Positions 8,209 through 15,259 of a DNA stretch of 64,000 nucleotides are shown piece by piece. The position numbers were made by a program, and so were the translations under genes. Each line of letters opens with the position of its first letter. The first letter of the stretch is position 1. The stretch is from Schaalia sp. Marseille-Q2122 (GTDB lineage Bacteria; Actinomycetota; Actinomycetes; Actinomycetales; Actinomycetaceae): contig NZ_CAHJXR010000002.1 of assembly GCF_903645355.1 (NCBI RefSeq), positions 62,001 through 126,000 of the forward strand. The letters run 5' to 3'. The notes beneath the pieces were generated by a model. That model saw only the letters and a list, made by a program, of their open reading frames with translations. It searched no databases and was not told the origin of the DNA.

Positions 8209-9207
8209 ATGACTGCTGCTGATATTCGCCCGCATGAGTTGATTGTGGCCGTGGTGGGGCCGACCGCTTCGGGCAAGTCCGACCTGGCTTTGGACTTGTG
8301 CGAGTCGCTGCCTGCGTTGATGGGTGCAGGTTCGGGAGAGCTGGTGAGTGCTGATGCGCTGCAGTTCTACCGCGGCATGGATATTGGTACGGCCAAGACT
8401 CCCGTGGAGGAGCGCCGCAGCATTCCGCATCATCAGATCGATGTGCTGGATGTGCGCGAGGAGGCCTCCGTTGCGGCCTACCAGCAGGCGGCGCGCGAGG
8501 ATATCGCGGCCATTCATGCGCGGGGGAATGTCGCAATCGTGGCGGGCGGTTCGGGCTTGTATCAGCGGGCCCTCCTGGATGTCATTGATTTTCCGGGCAC
8601 TGACCCTGCGGTGCGGGCGCGCCTGGAGGCCGAAGCTGAGGGGCCACTTGGCTCGCGTGGCTTGCATGAGCGTTTGCAGGAACTTGATCCTGTCGCGGCT
8701 GAGCGCATTGATCCGCATAATGCGCGCAGGATCGTGCGAGCCCTGGAGGTTATTGAGCTGACGGGTAAGCCTTTCTCAGCCAGTATGCCCCGCCACGAGT
8801 TCATTCGCCCGGCGGTCATGGTGGCGATCCGCTGGGACATGGCCGACCTGGATGAGCGTATTGCCGTGCGCACGCGCGTGATGTTTGAGCAGGGGCTGAT
8901 CGAGGAAACACGAGCCCTGCTGGATGCTGGCTTGCGTGAGGCGAAAACGGCTTCGCGCGCTACCGGTTACGCTCAGGCGATTGCCGTCATTGACGGTGAG
9001 ATGAGCGTGCCCGAGGCAATCGAGTCGGTGGCCTTGGCGACGCGGCAGTTGGCGCGCCGTCAGGTGAAGTGGTTGCGTCCTGATCCGCGGGTTGTGTGGA
9101 TTGACGCGCAGGCTGTACGAGGCGAGGGCGCGGCCTTCCCTTCGTGTGATGGGGAGCGTTTGCGCGTGGCGGCCGAGCAGATTGTGGAGGCCGAGCTCGC
9201 GCGGTGA
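8209..9207 (+). CDS. miaA: tRNA dimethylallyltransferase MiaA
   Basis: Enzyme of 332 aa that prenylates A37 of tRNA using dimethylallyl diphosphate. P-loop GPTASGKS is at residues 17-24. ADALQFYRGMDIGTAK and the catalytic-region sequence VAGGSGLYQRALLD follow. The tRNA-binding residues are in the ATGYAQAI and ATRQLARRQVKWLR blocks. ATG 8209 is selected because the family begins just before the P-loop; a GTG at 8200 is possible. It is 28 bp after miaB and probably co-transcribed with it. No terminator is visible before hipB. Confidence 0.95.
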   Translation: MTAADIRPHELIVAVVGPTASGKSDLALDLCESLPALMGAGSGELVSADALQFYRGMDIGTAKTPVEERRSIPHHQIDVLDVREEASVAAYQQAAREDIAAIHARGNVAIVAGGSGLYQRALLDVIDFPGTDPAVRARLEAEAEGPLGSRGLHERLQELDPVAAERIDPHNARRIVRALEVIELTGKPFSASMPRHEFIRPAVMVAIRWDMADLDERIAVRTRVMFEQGLIEETRALLDAGLREAKTASRATGYAQAIAVIDGEMSVPEAIESVALATRQLARRQVKWLRPDPRVVWIDAQAVRGEGAAFPSCDGERLRVAAEQIVEAELAR

Positions 9208-9256
9208 GGGAAGAGCCAGTAGTGCCTGCGGAGTGTCGCTACCGACGCCCCAAAAA

Positions 9257-9272
9257 CGGAAGAATCCTTCCG
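9257..9272 (+). promoter_or_regulatory. hipBA operator 1
   Basis: The palindrome CGGAAG-AATC-CTTCCG has 6-bp arms and a 4-nt spacer. It shares its arms with a second site whose centre is exactly 60 bp downstream, and lies upstream of the predicted -35. Likely HipB binding site. Confidence 0.7.
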
Positions 9273-9278
9273 AAAGTC

Positions 9279-9308
9279 TTGCTTTTGTACGCTTGCCTCC
9301 CTTAAGAT
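9279..9308 (+). promoter_or_regulatory. Candidate hipBA promoter
   Basis: TTGCTT (9279-9284) and TAAGAT (9303-9308) are separated by 18 bp and lie between the two HipB-type palindromes. Binding of both sites, or looping between them, would silence it. Confidence 0.45.
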
Positions 9309-9313
9309 CCGCA

Positions 9314-9335
9314 TATCGGAAGTATTCTTCCGATA
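9314..9335 (+). promoter_or_regulatory. hipBA operator 2
   Basis: TATCGGAAG (9314-9322) and CTTCCGATA (9327-9335) form a perfect 9-bp inverted repeat around TATT. The outer TATC/GATA resembles the TATCC-N8-GGATA operator of E. coli HipB. Confidence 0.75.
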
Positions 9336-9364
9336 AGTAGCTCATGGTGGGGAAGGGAGGGAAG

Positions 9365-9592
9365 ATGACCGCACAGGCAACTCAGCATGAGGCTTTCGCT
9401 GAACAGGTCGGCGCCGCGATCCGTGCCGCCCGCCGACGCCTTGGTATGACCCAGGAAGAGCTCGCTGAACTCATTGGCGTCTCAGATCGAACCATGCGCA
9501 GCATTGAACAAGGGAAAACAGGAGTCTCCTTCGATTCCGTTATTCGCGCAGCTCAGGCGGTCGGAGTGCGATGGGAGGTGCGAACATCATGA
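9365..9592 (+). CDS. hipB: HipB-type antitoxin, XRE family
   Basis: Small DNA-binding antitoxin of 75 aa that would neutralise HipA and repress the operon. It is almost entirely a Cro/C1 HTH: AIRAARRRLGMTQEELAEL at about residues 18-36, then GVSDRTMRSIEQGKTGVS. ATG 9365 has gggaggga 4-11 nt upstream. An ATG at 9344 would add seven residues but lacks a ribosome site. The stop overlaps the hipA start by 4 nt (ATGA). Two palindromic operators lie upstream. The short C-terminal strand (VRWEVRTS) fits HipB dimer architecture. Confidence 0.9.
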   Translation: MTAQATQHEAFAEQVGAAIRAARRRLGMTQEELAELIGVSDRTMRSIEQGKTGVSFDSVIRAAQAVGVRWEVRTS

Positions 9593-10788
9593 CGCTCGCC
9601 CCAACGGCTGATGTGTACAAGGCAGGTCACCTCGCTGCGCATATCACCCTCACGTCAACGGGCGAGACGATCTTGGGCTACATCTCTGGCTATGACGGCC
9701 CTCCTCTAGCGACAACTCTTCCAGTCACAGACACCGATATCCTCACGCCCAACGGAGCCCTCCCCGCCTTCTTCACTGGACTTCTCCCTGAAGGAGCGCG
9801 CCTAGAACGCCTGAAGCAGTGTTCTAAACAGAGCTTGAGTAATGAACTCAGGCTCCTCCTTGAAGTCGGCGCCGATGTGCTGGGAGACGTGCAGGTCGTG
9901 CCCCATGGTGCCCTACCTCAGGACGTCGAAGCGCTGGTGCATGAGAGCCTCACGGAAATGGTCTTTGCTGATCTGTTGACACAGGTCGATCGCCGCGCAC
10001 TTCCTGGGGTGCAAGAAAAAGCCTCGGCGGCAATGATCTCCATCCCCACCCGTGTGCGCAAAGAAAATACGACTCGGACCCCGCAATGTCCGCGTGAGGG
10101 CATTATTAAGCTTGATCCTCCGCGCTACCTCGCCCTCACCGCGAACGAGTTCCAGCACCTCCAAGCCGCGCGCAAACTCGGTATTCCCGTCGCTCAAGCA
10201 GAGCTCGTTCAGGATTCACGAGGGGAGAGCGCCCTCTTCGTTGAGCGTTTTGACCGCGTGTGTGTGGAGGGGCAGATTGTGCGCATTGCCTGCGAGGATG
10301 CCGCGCAGGTCATGGGCGTCACGCCGGCCATGAAATACGAGGTGGCAAGTGAAGATGTCGTGGAAGCCCTGTCAGAGCTGTGCGCTGGCCAGGCCGCAGC
10401 CCGCCGTAACCTCTACCTCCAATTCCTCTACGCCTGGCTCACCGGCAATGGTGACGTGCACGCCAAGAACCTCTCCATCCTTCGCGGACCTACAGGCTGG
10501 GAGATCGCGCCCATGTATGACCTGCCCTGCACCCTCGTCTACGGGGATGATGAGATGGCCCTGAGCCTTCAGGGACGAAAAAAGAAGCTCACACTCGACC
10601 ACTGGCGTGGCTTTGCCGACGCCCTCGGCCTGCCAGAAAAATCCCTGCCGAGGATCTTTACCCGCGCCCTCCGGGCGACATCCCTCGTTGACTGGGAGCG
10701 CCTGCCCTTCACAGGCTCCGTCCTTCACGGAGTCCAGCGGGAACTTGCCTCACGCCGCTGGCAGTGCGAACGCTTCCTCGACCAGTAA
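9589..10788 (+). CDS. hipA: HipA-type Ser/Thr kinase toxin
   Basis: Protein of 399 aa of the HipA family. Characterised members phosphorylate glutamyl-tRNA synthetase or other targets, causing growth arrest and persistence. The N-terminal subdomain includes LTPNGALPAFFTGLLPEG (about 52-69). The P-loop-like GVQEKASAAMIS (140-151) resembles the autophosphorylation loop, and GIIKLDP carries the ATP-contacting Lys174. The catalytic GNGDVHAKN has Asp289, Lys293 and Asn294, with the metal-binding Asp in MYDLP (Asp311). All key residues are present, so the kinase is probably active. ATG 9589 has ggaggt 9 nt upstream and overlaps hipB. Confidence 0.92.
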   Translation: MTLAPTADVYKAGHLAAHITLTSTGETILGYISGYDGPPLATTLPVTDTDILTPNGALPAFFTGLLPEGARLERLKQCSKQSLSNELRLLLEVGADVLGDVQVVPHGALPQDVEALVHESLTEMVFADLLTQVDRRALPGVQEKASAAMISIPTRVRKENTTRTPQCPREGIIKLDPPRYLALTANEFQHLQAARKLGIPVAQAELVQDSRGESALFVERFDRVCVEGQIVRIACEDAAQVMGVTPAMKYEVASEDVVEALSELCAGQAAARRNLYLQFLYAWLTGNGDVHAKNLSILRGPTGWEIAPMYDLPCTLVYGDDEMALSLQGRKKKLTLDHWRGFADALGLPEKSLPRIFTRALRATSLVDWERLPFTGSVLHGVQRELASRRWQCERFLDQ

Positions 10789-10798
10789 CGACAGTCGA

Positions 10799-11518
10799 TC
10801 AGTCCAGATCGTTACGGTCGATCTGATCGACGGCGTGGACCTTGGGGATGGCGGCAAGGGAGGACAAGAGCTGGCGTTGAGGATGCGGGCCGTCAAACTT
10901 CATGACCACCCTCATGCCTCGTCCTTCTTCGGTCTCAATATGCGCCGTTGAGGTGACCACGGCGGTGTAACCCTGCTCGGATGCCGTCGCCAAAATGCGG
11001 TGCATGACGCCCTGCCCCGACTCATACTCAATGACGGTGCGCATATTCCGGTTCGCACTCGGCAGGCGATTCATCAACGGGCCAATGGCGAACACCACCA
11101 GGTAGTGCAAGAACAGCGCGTAGAAAGCAATGTGGAACATGCCAGCGCCGCAGGACATCCCCAGTGCAGCAGAGAGCCACACGGTGGCGGCCGTCGTCAA
11201 TCCACGCACTGCATCGTTGTTGACGAAGATAACGCCAGCGCCGATAAAGCCAATGCCGGAGACAATCTGGGCGGCAATACGCGCCGGATCGGTAGAGATC
11301 GCGCCACCGTGCAGGGGAGCAAAACCATAGGCAGAGATCAGGGTAAACACGCAAGCACCCATTCCTACCAGCACGTGGGTCTTCACGCCAGCATTCTTGT
11401 GGTGGAATTGGCGCTCAACGCCAAGTAGCGTGCACAGCAGGAAACACACCGTCAAGGCAATGAGCTGCTGCACGATAGGTGAGAGCTCAGCTAAAACCAG
11501 CATGGCGAGATCCTCCAT
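10799..11518 (-). CDS. MgtC/SapB family membrane protein
   Basis: Inner-membrane protein of 239 aa with about five hydrophobic segments (residues 15-160) and a soluble ACT-like C-terminal domain. The MgtC signature is LLGVERQFHHKNAGVKTHVLVG, then the GIGFIGAGVI and RGLTTAATVWLSAALGMSCG motifs. MgtC proteins modulate F-ATPase and promote survival in low Mg2+ or inside phagocytes in pathogens; the role here is unproven. ATG 11518 follows a GTG at 11521, but an internal ATG at 11503 has ggagga 7-8 nt before it and may be the true start. Convergent with hipA, 10 bp apart. No M-box riboswitch is seen upstream. Confidence 0.85.
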   Translation of the reverse strand: MEDLAMLVLAELSPIVQQLIALTVCFLLCTLLGVERQFHHKNAGVKTHVLVGMGACVFTLISAYGFAPLHGGAISTDPARIAAQIVSGIGFIGAGVIFVNNDAVRGLTTAATVWLSAALGMSCGAGMFHIAFYALFLHYLVVFAIGPLMNRLPSANRNMRTVIEYESGQGVMHRILATASEQGYTAVVTSTAHIETEEGRGMRVVMKFDGPHPQRQLLSSLAAIPKVHAVDQIDRNDLD

Positions 11519-11697
11519 CACGGGCGCAATACCAGCGACAATGCCTCACAGTGGCGACGCATCGTCCTCATCCCAAGGATACGTGAGCGACCACGAGGGC
11601 GAGGGTAAAGCCCTGAGCGTTGCGGCCAGCCGACCCCGCTCCTGCGCCCGGCGAGGCCGGTGCGCGAACAGCCTCGCCTACCAGCACCCTTGTGGAC

Positions 11698-11709
11698 TAG
11701 CGTGGATGC
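11698..11709 (+). promoter_or_regulatory. Leaderless-type -10 element of dapF
   Basis: TAGCGT (11698-11703), 6 nt, then ATG 11710, with no Shine-Dalgarno sequence. The same geometry is seen at dnaE. The 190 bp between mgtC and dapF contain nothing else I can assign. Confidence 0.6.
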
Positions 11710-12702
11710 ATGGAACACGCTCTGCCTCGAATGTGGAAGGCCCACGGCACTGGCAACCACTTCATCCTCATTGACGACCCCGAGGGCGCTTTCACCCTCA
11801 CGGCCGATATGGTGGCGCGACTGTGCGATGTGCGCACGGGCATTGGTGCTGACGGCGTCATTCGCGTCATGCAGCGCGGAGGCCTGTGGTTTATGGACTA
11901 CCGCAACGCCGACGGGTCGATTGCGGAAATGTGCGGCAACGGGGTGCGGGTATTTGTCGACCACCTGCGCCGACGCGGCTTCGTTGACTTGGAGGTCGGG
12001 CAGAGTCTCACCATCGACACCCGTGGCGGCACTCGTGAGGTGGATGTCATTCCCGCTCCCACTTTTGGGGATGAATCTGCGGGGGGCATCTGGTATCGAG
12101 TGAATATGGGGCCAGCCGTTGTGAGTGGTGTGGGAGACATGAGCGTGCAGGTCGCCGGCGTGCCCGGCACCTATAGCGCCACCCGCATCGCCATGCCCAA
12201 CCCGCACGCGGTGATCGTTCTCGACAGTGCGGAAACGCTGCGCGGCGCGATTCTGCCCACCGTTGATAATAACGAGGCCCCCGCCCCCATGCGCGCCACC
12301 TACACGCCCGCGCCAGAGGCCGGGGTGAATCTGGAAATGATTGTGCGTGAGCCCGACATGCCCGCAGCATCCCACGAATCCCCGGATGCGGGAAGGCGCG
12401 GACACCTGCTTATGCGCGTCCTCGAACGCGGGGTGGGGGAGACGGCCTCCTGCGGCACGGGCTGCTGCGCGGCCGCTGTCGCCGCCACCATGGCCGCCTT
12501 CTCTGCGCCTTTCACGCCTGACGAGGCCACCGCCGCGCCGACCTCGTGGGTCATCGACATTCCCGGCGGGCGAGTGGTCGTCGACTGCGCGGGCGTCGTC
12601 GAGCGCGACGCAGCGGGCGAGATCCGCCTATCGAGCGATACTCCGGTCTATCTGTCGGGCCCGGCTACGCCGGTAGCCGAGATCATCCTGAGTGCTCTTT
12701 AA
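11710..12702 (+). CDS. dapF: Diaminopimelate epimerase
   Basis: PLP-independent racemase of 330 aa converting LL- to meso-diaminopimelate, the last step before lysine formation. The two catalytic cysteines lie in MCGNG (about residues 76-80) and ASCGTG (about 248-253). FILIDDP near the start and ERGVGET are family-typical. It is about 50 residues longer than E. coli DapF because of inserts around residues 185-235. The start is supported by the leaderless -10. Its stop overlaps the convergent methyltransferase stop by 4 bp. Confidence 0.95.
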   Translation: MEHALPRMWKAHGTGNHFILIDDPEGAFTLTADMVARLCDVRTGIGADGVIRVMQRGGLWFMDYRNADGSIAEMCGNGVRVFVDHLRRRGFVDLEVGQSLTIDTRGGTREVDVIPAPTFGDESAGGIWYRVNMGPAVVSGVGDMSVQVAGVPGTYSATRIAMPNPHAVIVLDSAETLRGAILPTVDNNEAPAPMRATYTPAPEAGVNLEMIVREPDMPAASHESPDAGRRGHLLMRVLERGVGETASCGTGCCAAAVAATMAAFSAPFTPDEATAAPTSWVIDIPGGRVVVDCAGVVERDAAGEIRLSSDTPVYLSGPATPVAEIILSAL

Positions 12703-13319
12703 GCGCGGCGCGCCTCGACCTCAATAATGCGGTAGCCCTTCTTGGAGGCGATCTTCGCAGCGGGGAAGCCCTGCTCGTTGAGCCAGGCGATGAGGGAATC
12801 AGCACCCAGGTTGCGCTGGACCACCAGGTAGGCGCGGCCCTCCTCTGCCAGCAGGCTCAGCCAGTCGGTGAGCATCGCGTGCATCGCTTCCTTACCGATA
12901 CGCACCGGTGGATTGGACCAGATGAGGTCAAAACGCGCGCCCTCGGCCCGAGCCTTCTCCAAGGCATCGGGCGCTGGCAGGACCTGGATATTCGTCCCGC
13001 CATTGACCGCAGCATTCCGCACGGTCAAGTCCATCGCGCGGCTATTGACATCCACGGCCCAGATCTCAGCCTCGGGGGATTCGCAGGCCAGGGTGACAGC
13101 AATCGGACCCCACCCGCAACCCAGGTCAAGGAAGCGGCCCGAGGCCGGGGGCTGAGGTGCCTCGGCCAGAAGCTGGCGGGTGCCCAAGTCCAAGCGGGAA
13201 CCCGAAAAAACCTTATCCGACACCCACATTTGCAGGTCGTGCCCGCGGGCGGTGAAGGTCAGGAGGCGAAGGTCATCCTCGTTGGCGGGGGCTTGATCCG
13301 AAAAATACTGCTGTTCCAC
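12699..13319 (-). CDS. RsmC-like class I SAM methyltransferase
   Basis: Methyltransferase of 206 aa resembling the catalytic half of RsmC/RlmG-type 16S/23S rRNA guanine-N2 methyltransferases. It has the SAM-binding LDLGCGWGPIAV (about residues 64-75) and VDVNSRAMDL. The NPPVRIGKEAMH motif is the N-P-P-[VI]-R-x-G-K signature for base methylation. Single-domain forms of this length are common in actinobacteria. The start is GTG 13319, with a leaderless -10 upstream. Target nucleotide unknown. Convergent with dapF, overlapping it by 4 bp. Confidence 0.85.
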   Translation of the reverse strand: MEQQYFSDQAPANEDDLRLLTFTARGHDLQMWVSDKVFSGSRLDLGTRQLLAEAPQPPASGRFLDLGCGWGPIAVTLACESPEAEIWAVDVNSRAMDLTVRNAAVNGGTNIQVLPAPDALEKARAEGARFDLIWSNPPVRIGKEAMHAMLTDWLSLLAEEGRAYLVVQRNLGADSLIAWLNEQGFPAAKIASKKGYRIIEVEARRA

Positions 13320-13332
13320 GCCACTGAGCGTA
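13320..13332 (-). promoter_or_regulatory. Leaderless-type -10 element of the methyltransferase
   Basis: On the minus strand TACGCT (13332-13327) is followed by 7 nt and the GTG at 13319. There is no Shine-Dalgarno sequence. The rest of 13333-13686 is non-coding, with ACTGCCTCC-like C-rich repeats around 13340-13395 and a hairpin at 13587-13628. Confidence 0.55.
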
Positions 13333-13586
13333 CTTCACTGCGTACTTCAGTGCCTACTCCACTGCCTCCTCCACTGGCTCCTTTACTGCCTCCTTCGCGG
13401 GCTTGCCCGCAGGACCTGCTGTGCGCGAGCCTGCCTGCTTGCAGCTCCGGGCAGTCTGCAAGGGCGCTCCCAGACGCGAGTTCGCGCGTGTGCGCTCAGG
13501 GATCTGTTTCGCCGCATGCCCACACGATCTCTGTTGATCTCACACCCTGCGGATCACTCAAATCCGGGGCGCTCGTGCGACACTAG

Positions 13587-13628
13587 AGGGCGTGTCCACC
13601 ACTGACATACCCGGACCGGACACGCCCT
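13587..13628. other. Long-loop hairpin upstream of hflX
   Basis: AGGGCGTGTCC (13587-13597) and GGACACGCCCT (13618-13628) are perfectly complementary over 11 bp with a 20-nt loop. It lies 72 bp before hflX. It could be an operator, a leader structure or a terminator; there is no T-tract. Confidence 0.5.
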
Positions 13629-13699
13629 GCGCTCCCCGCGCACACACTGATCGATGAGCGAATCCCACCCGTTGGCCTCGCTCAGCAATGGAGGAATGT

Positions 13700-15259
13700 A
13701 TGTCCCACACCACGCCCACCGCCGGTGACGACGCACGCGACGCCGCCACCCTCAACGAGCCTGTCAGCGGGGCAGGCGCAGGTGGCGACGGTGTGGACCA
13801 CATCCAGCGCGCCGAGGACGTCGTCGCCCGCGTCCTCGCCCGCCAAGGAACCGCTCTGGCCTCCACCGTCGACCACAACCGGGAGGACGACGCCGGTGCC
13901 CTCGAACGTGAGGCTCGCGCCGGTACTCGACGCACCCGTTCAGGCTCCACCGAACTCGAAGACGTCTCCGAGGTCGAATACCGCCAGATCCGCCTCGAAC
14001 GCGTGGTCCTGGTGGGCCTGCGCACCACCGGCACCCAGGAGGAAGCCGAAGTCTCCCTGCGTGAACTCGCTGCCCTGGCTGAAACCGCAGGTTCTGAAGT
14101 GTGTGACGCCCTCATTCAACGCCGCGCCCACCCTGACCCGGCCACCTACCTGGGCAAGGGTAAGGCCCACGACCTGGCCGACATTGTCAAAGACACCGGC
14201 GCGGACACGGTCATTGTCGACGGCGAACTCGCCCCCTCCCAGCGCCGCGGCCTTGAGGACGTCGTCAAGGTCAAGGTCGTGGACCGCACGGCGTTGATCC
14301 TCGACATCTTCGCCCAGCACGCCAAGTCCCGTGAAGGTAAGGCGCAGGTGGAGTTGGCTCAGCTTGAATACCTCCTGCCGCGCCTGCGCGGTTGGGGTGA
14401 ATCCATGTCGCGTCAGGCCGGTGGCCGAGTCGCAGGCGGTGAAGGTATTGGTTCGCGCGGTCCGGGTGAAACGAAGATCGAACTCGACCGCCGCCGCATC
14501 CGCACCCGCATGGCGAAACTACGCCAGCAAATCCGCGAGATGGAGCCCTCACGCCGCACCCAGCGTGCCTCACGCCGCAAGGGGGGCGTACCCTCCGTAG
14601 CGATCGCCGGCTACACGAATGCCGGTAAGTCCACCCTGCTTAACCGTATTACCGGCGCTGAGGTGCTGGTCGAGGACGCCCTCTTTGCCACCCTTGACCC
14701 CACTGTGCGCCGCTCCACCACCCCCGATGGGCGCGTCTACACCCTGTCGGACACGGTCGGTTTCGTCCGCCACCTGCCCACCCAGCTGGTCGAGGCCTTC
14801 CGTTCCACCCTGGAAGAGGTTGCCGAGGCTGACCTGATCCTCCACGTCGTTGACGCCGCTCACCCTGATCCCGTTGGTCAGGTGGCCGCCGTGCACCTCG
14901 TCTTTGACACCATTGAGGGTGCCCGCGACATCCCTGAACTCATTGTCCTCAACAAGGCTGACCTGGCTACGCCCGAGCAGCTGGCGCTACTGCGCACCAC
15001 TTTCCCCGACTCGGTGGCGGTCTCTGCCTACACGGGCCTGGGCATTGAAGGCCTGCAACTGCGCATCCAAGACCTCCTGCCCCAGCCGCGGGTGACGGTT
15101 GACCTCGTCATTCCCTACTCTTACGGCGCACTCATCCACGAGGTGCATGAAGATGGCGAGATTCTCAGCGAAGAATACGTGGGGGAGGGGACGCATATTG
15201 TCGCCCGCGTTGATGAAGCTCTGGCTGCGCGGCTGAAGGAAGCTGCCGTGCATGGCTGA
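13700..15259 (+). CDS. hflX: GTPase HflX
   Basis: Ribosome-associated GTPase of 519 aa that splits stalled 70S ribosomes under stress. A long acidic N-terminal extension precedes the HflX domain (ERVVLVGL at about residue 102). DPATYLGKGKAHDL is the family signature, and SREGKAQVELAQLEYLLPRL and GSRGPGETKIE follow. The G domain has P-loop GYTNAGKS (about 305-312), G3 DTVGF and G4 NKAD. ATG 13700 is chosen because GGAGG (13690-13694) is 5 nt upstream; ATG 13688 overlaps that site. dinG starts inside its last codons (8-bp overlap). Confidence 0.95.
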   Translation: MSHTTPTAGDDARDAATLNEPVSGAGAGGDGVDHIQRAEDVVARVLARQGTALASTVDHNREDDAGALEREARAGTRRTRSGSTELEDVSEVEYRQIRLERVVLVGLRTTGTQEEAEVSLRELAALAETAGSEVCDALIQRRAHPDPATYLGKGKAHDLADIVKDTGADTVIVDGELAPSQRRGLEDVVKVKVVDRTALILDIFAQHAKSREGKAQVELAQLEYLLPRLRGWGESMSRQAGGRVAGGEGIGSRGPGETKIELDRRRIRTRMAKLRQQIREMEPSRRTQRASRRKGGVPSVAIAGYTNAGKSTLLNRITGAEVLVEDALFATLDPTVRRSTTPDGRVYTLSDTVGFVRHLPTQLVEAFRSTLEEVAEADLILHVVDAAHPDPVGQVAAVHLVFDTIEGARDIPELIVLNKADLATPEQLALLRTTFPDSVAVSAYTGLGIEGLQLRIQDLLPQPRVTVDLVIPYSYGALIHEVHEDGEILSEEYVGEGTHIVARVDEALAARLKEAAVHG

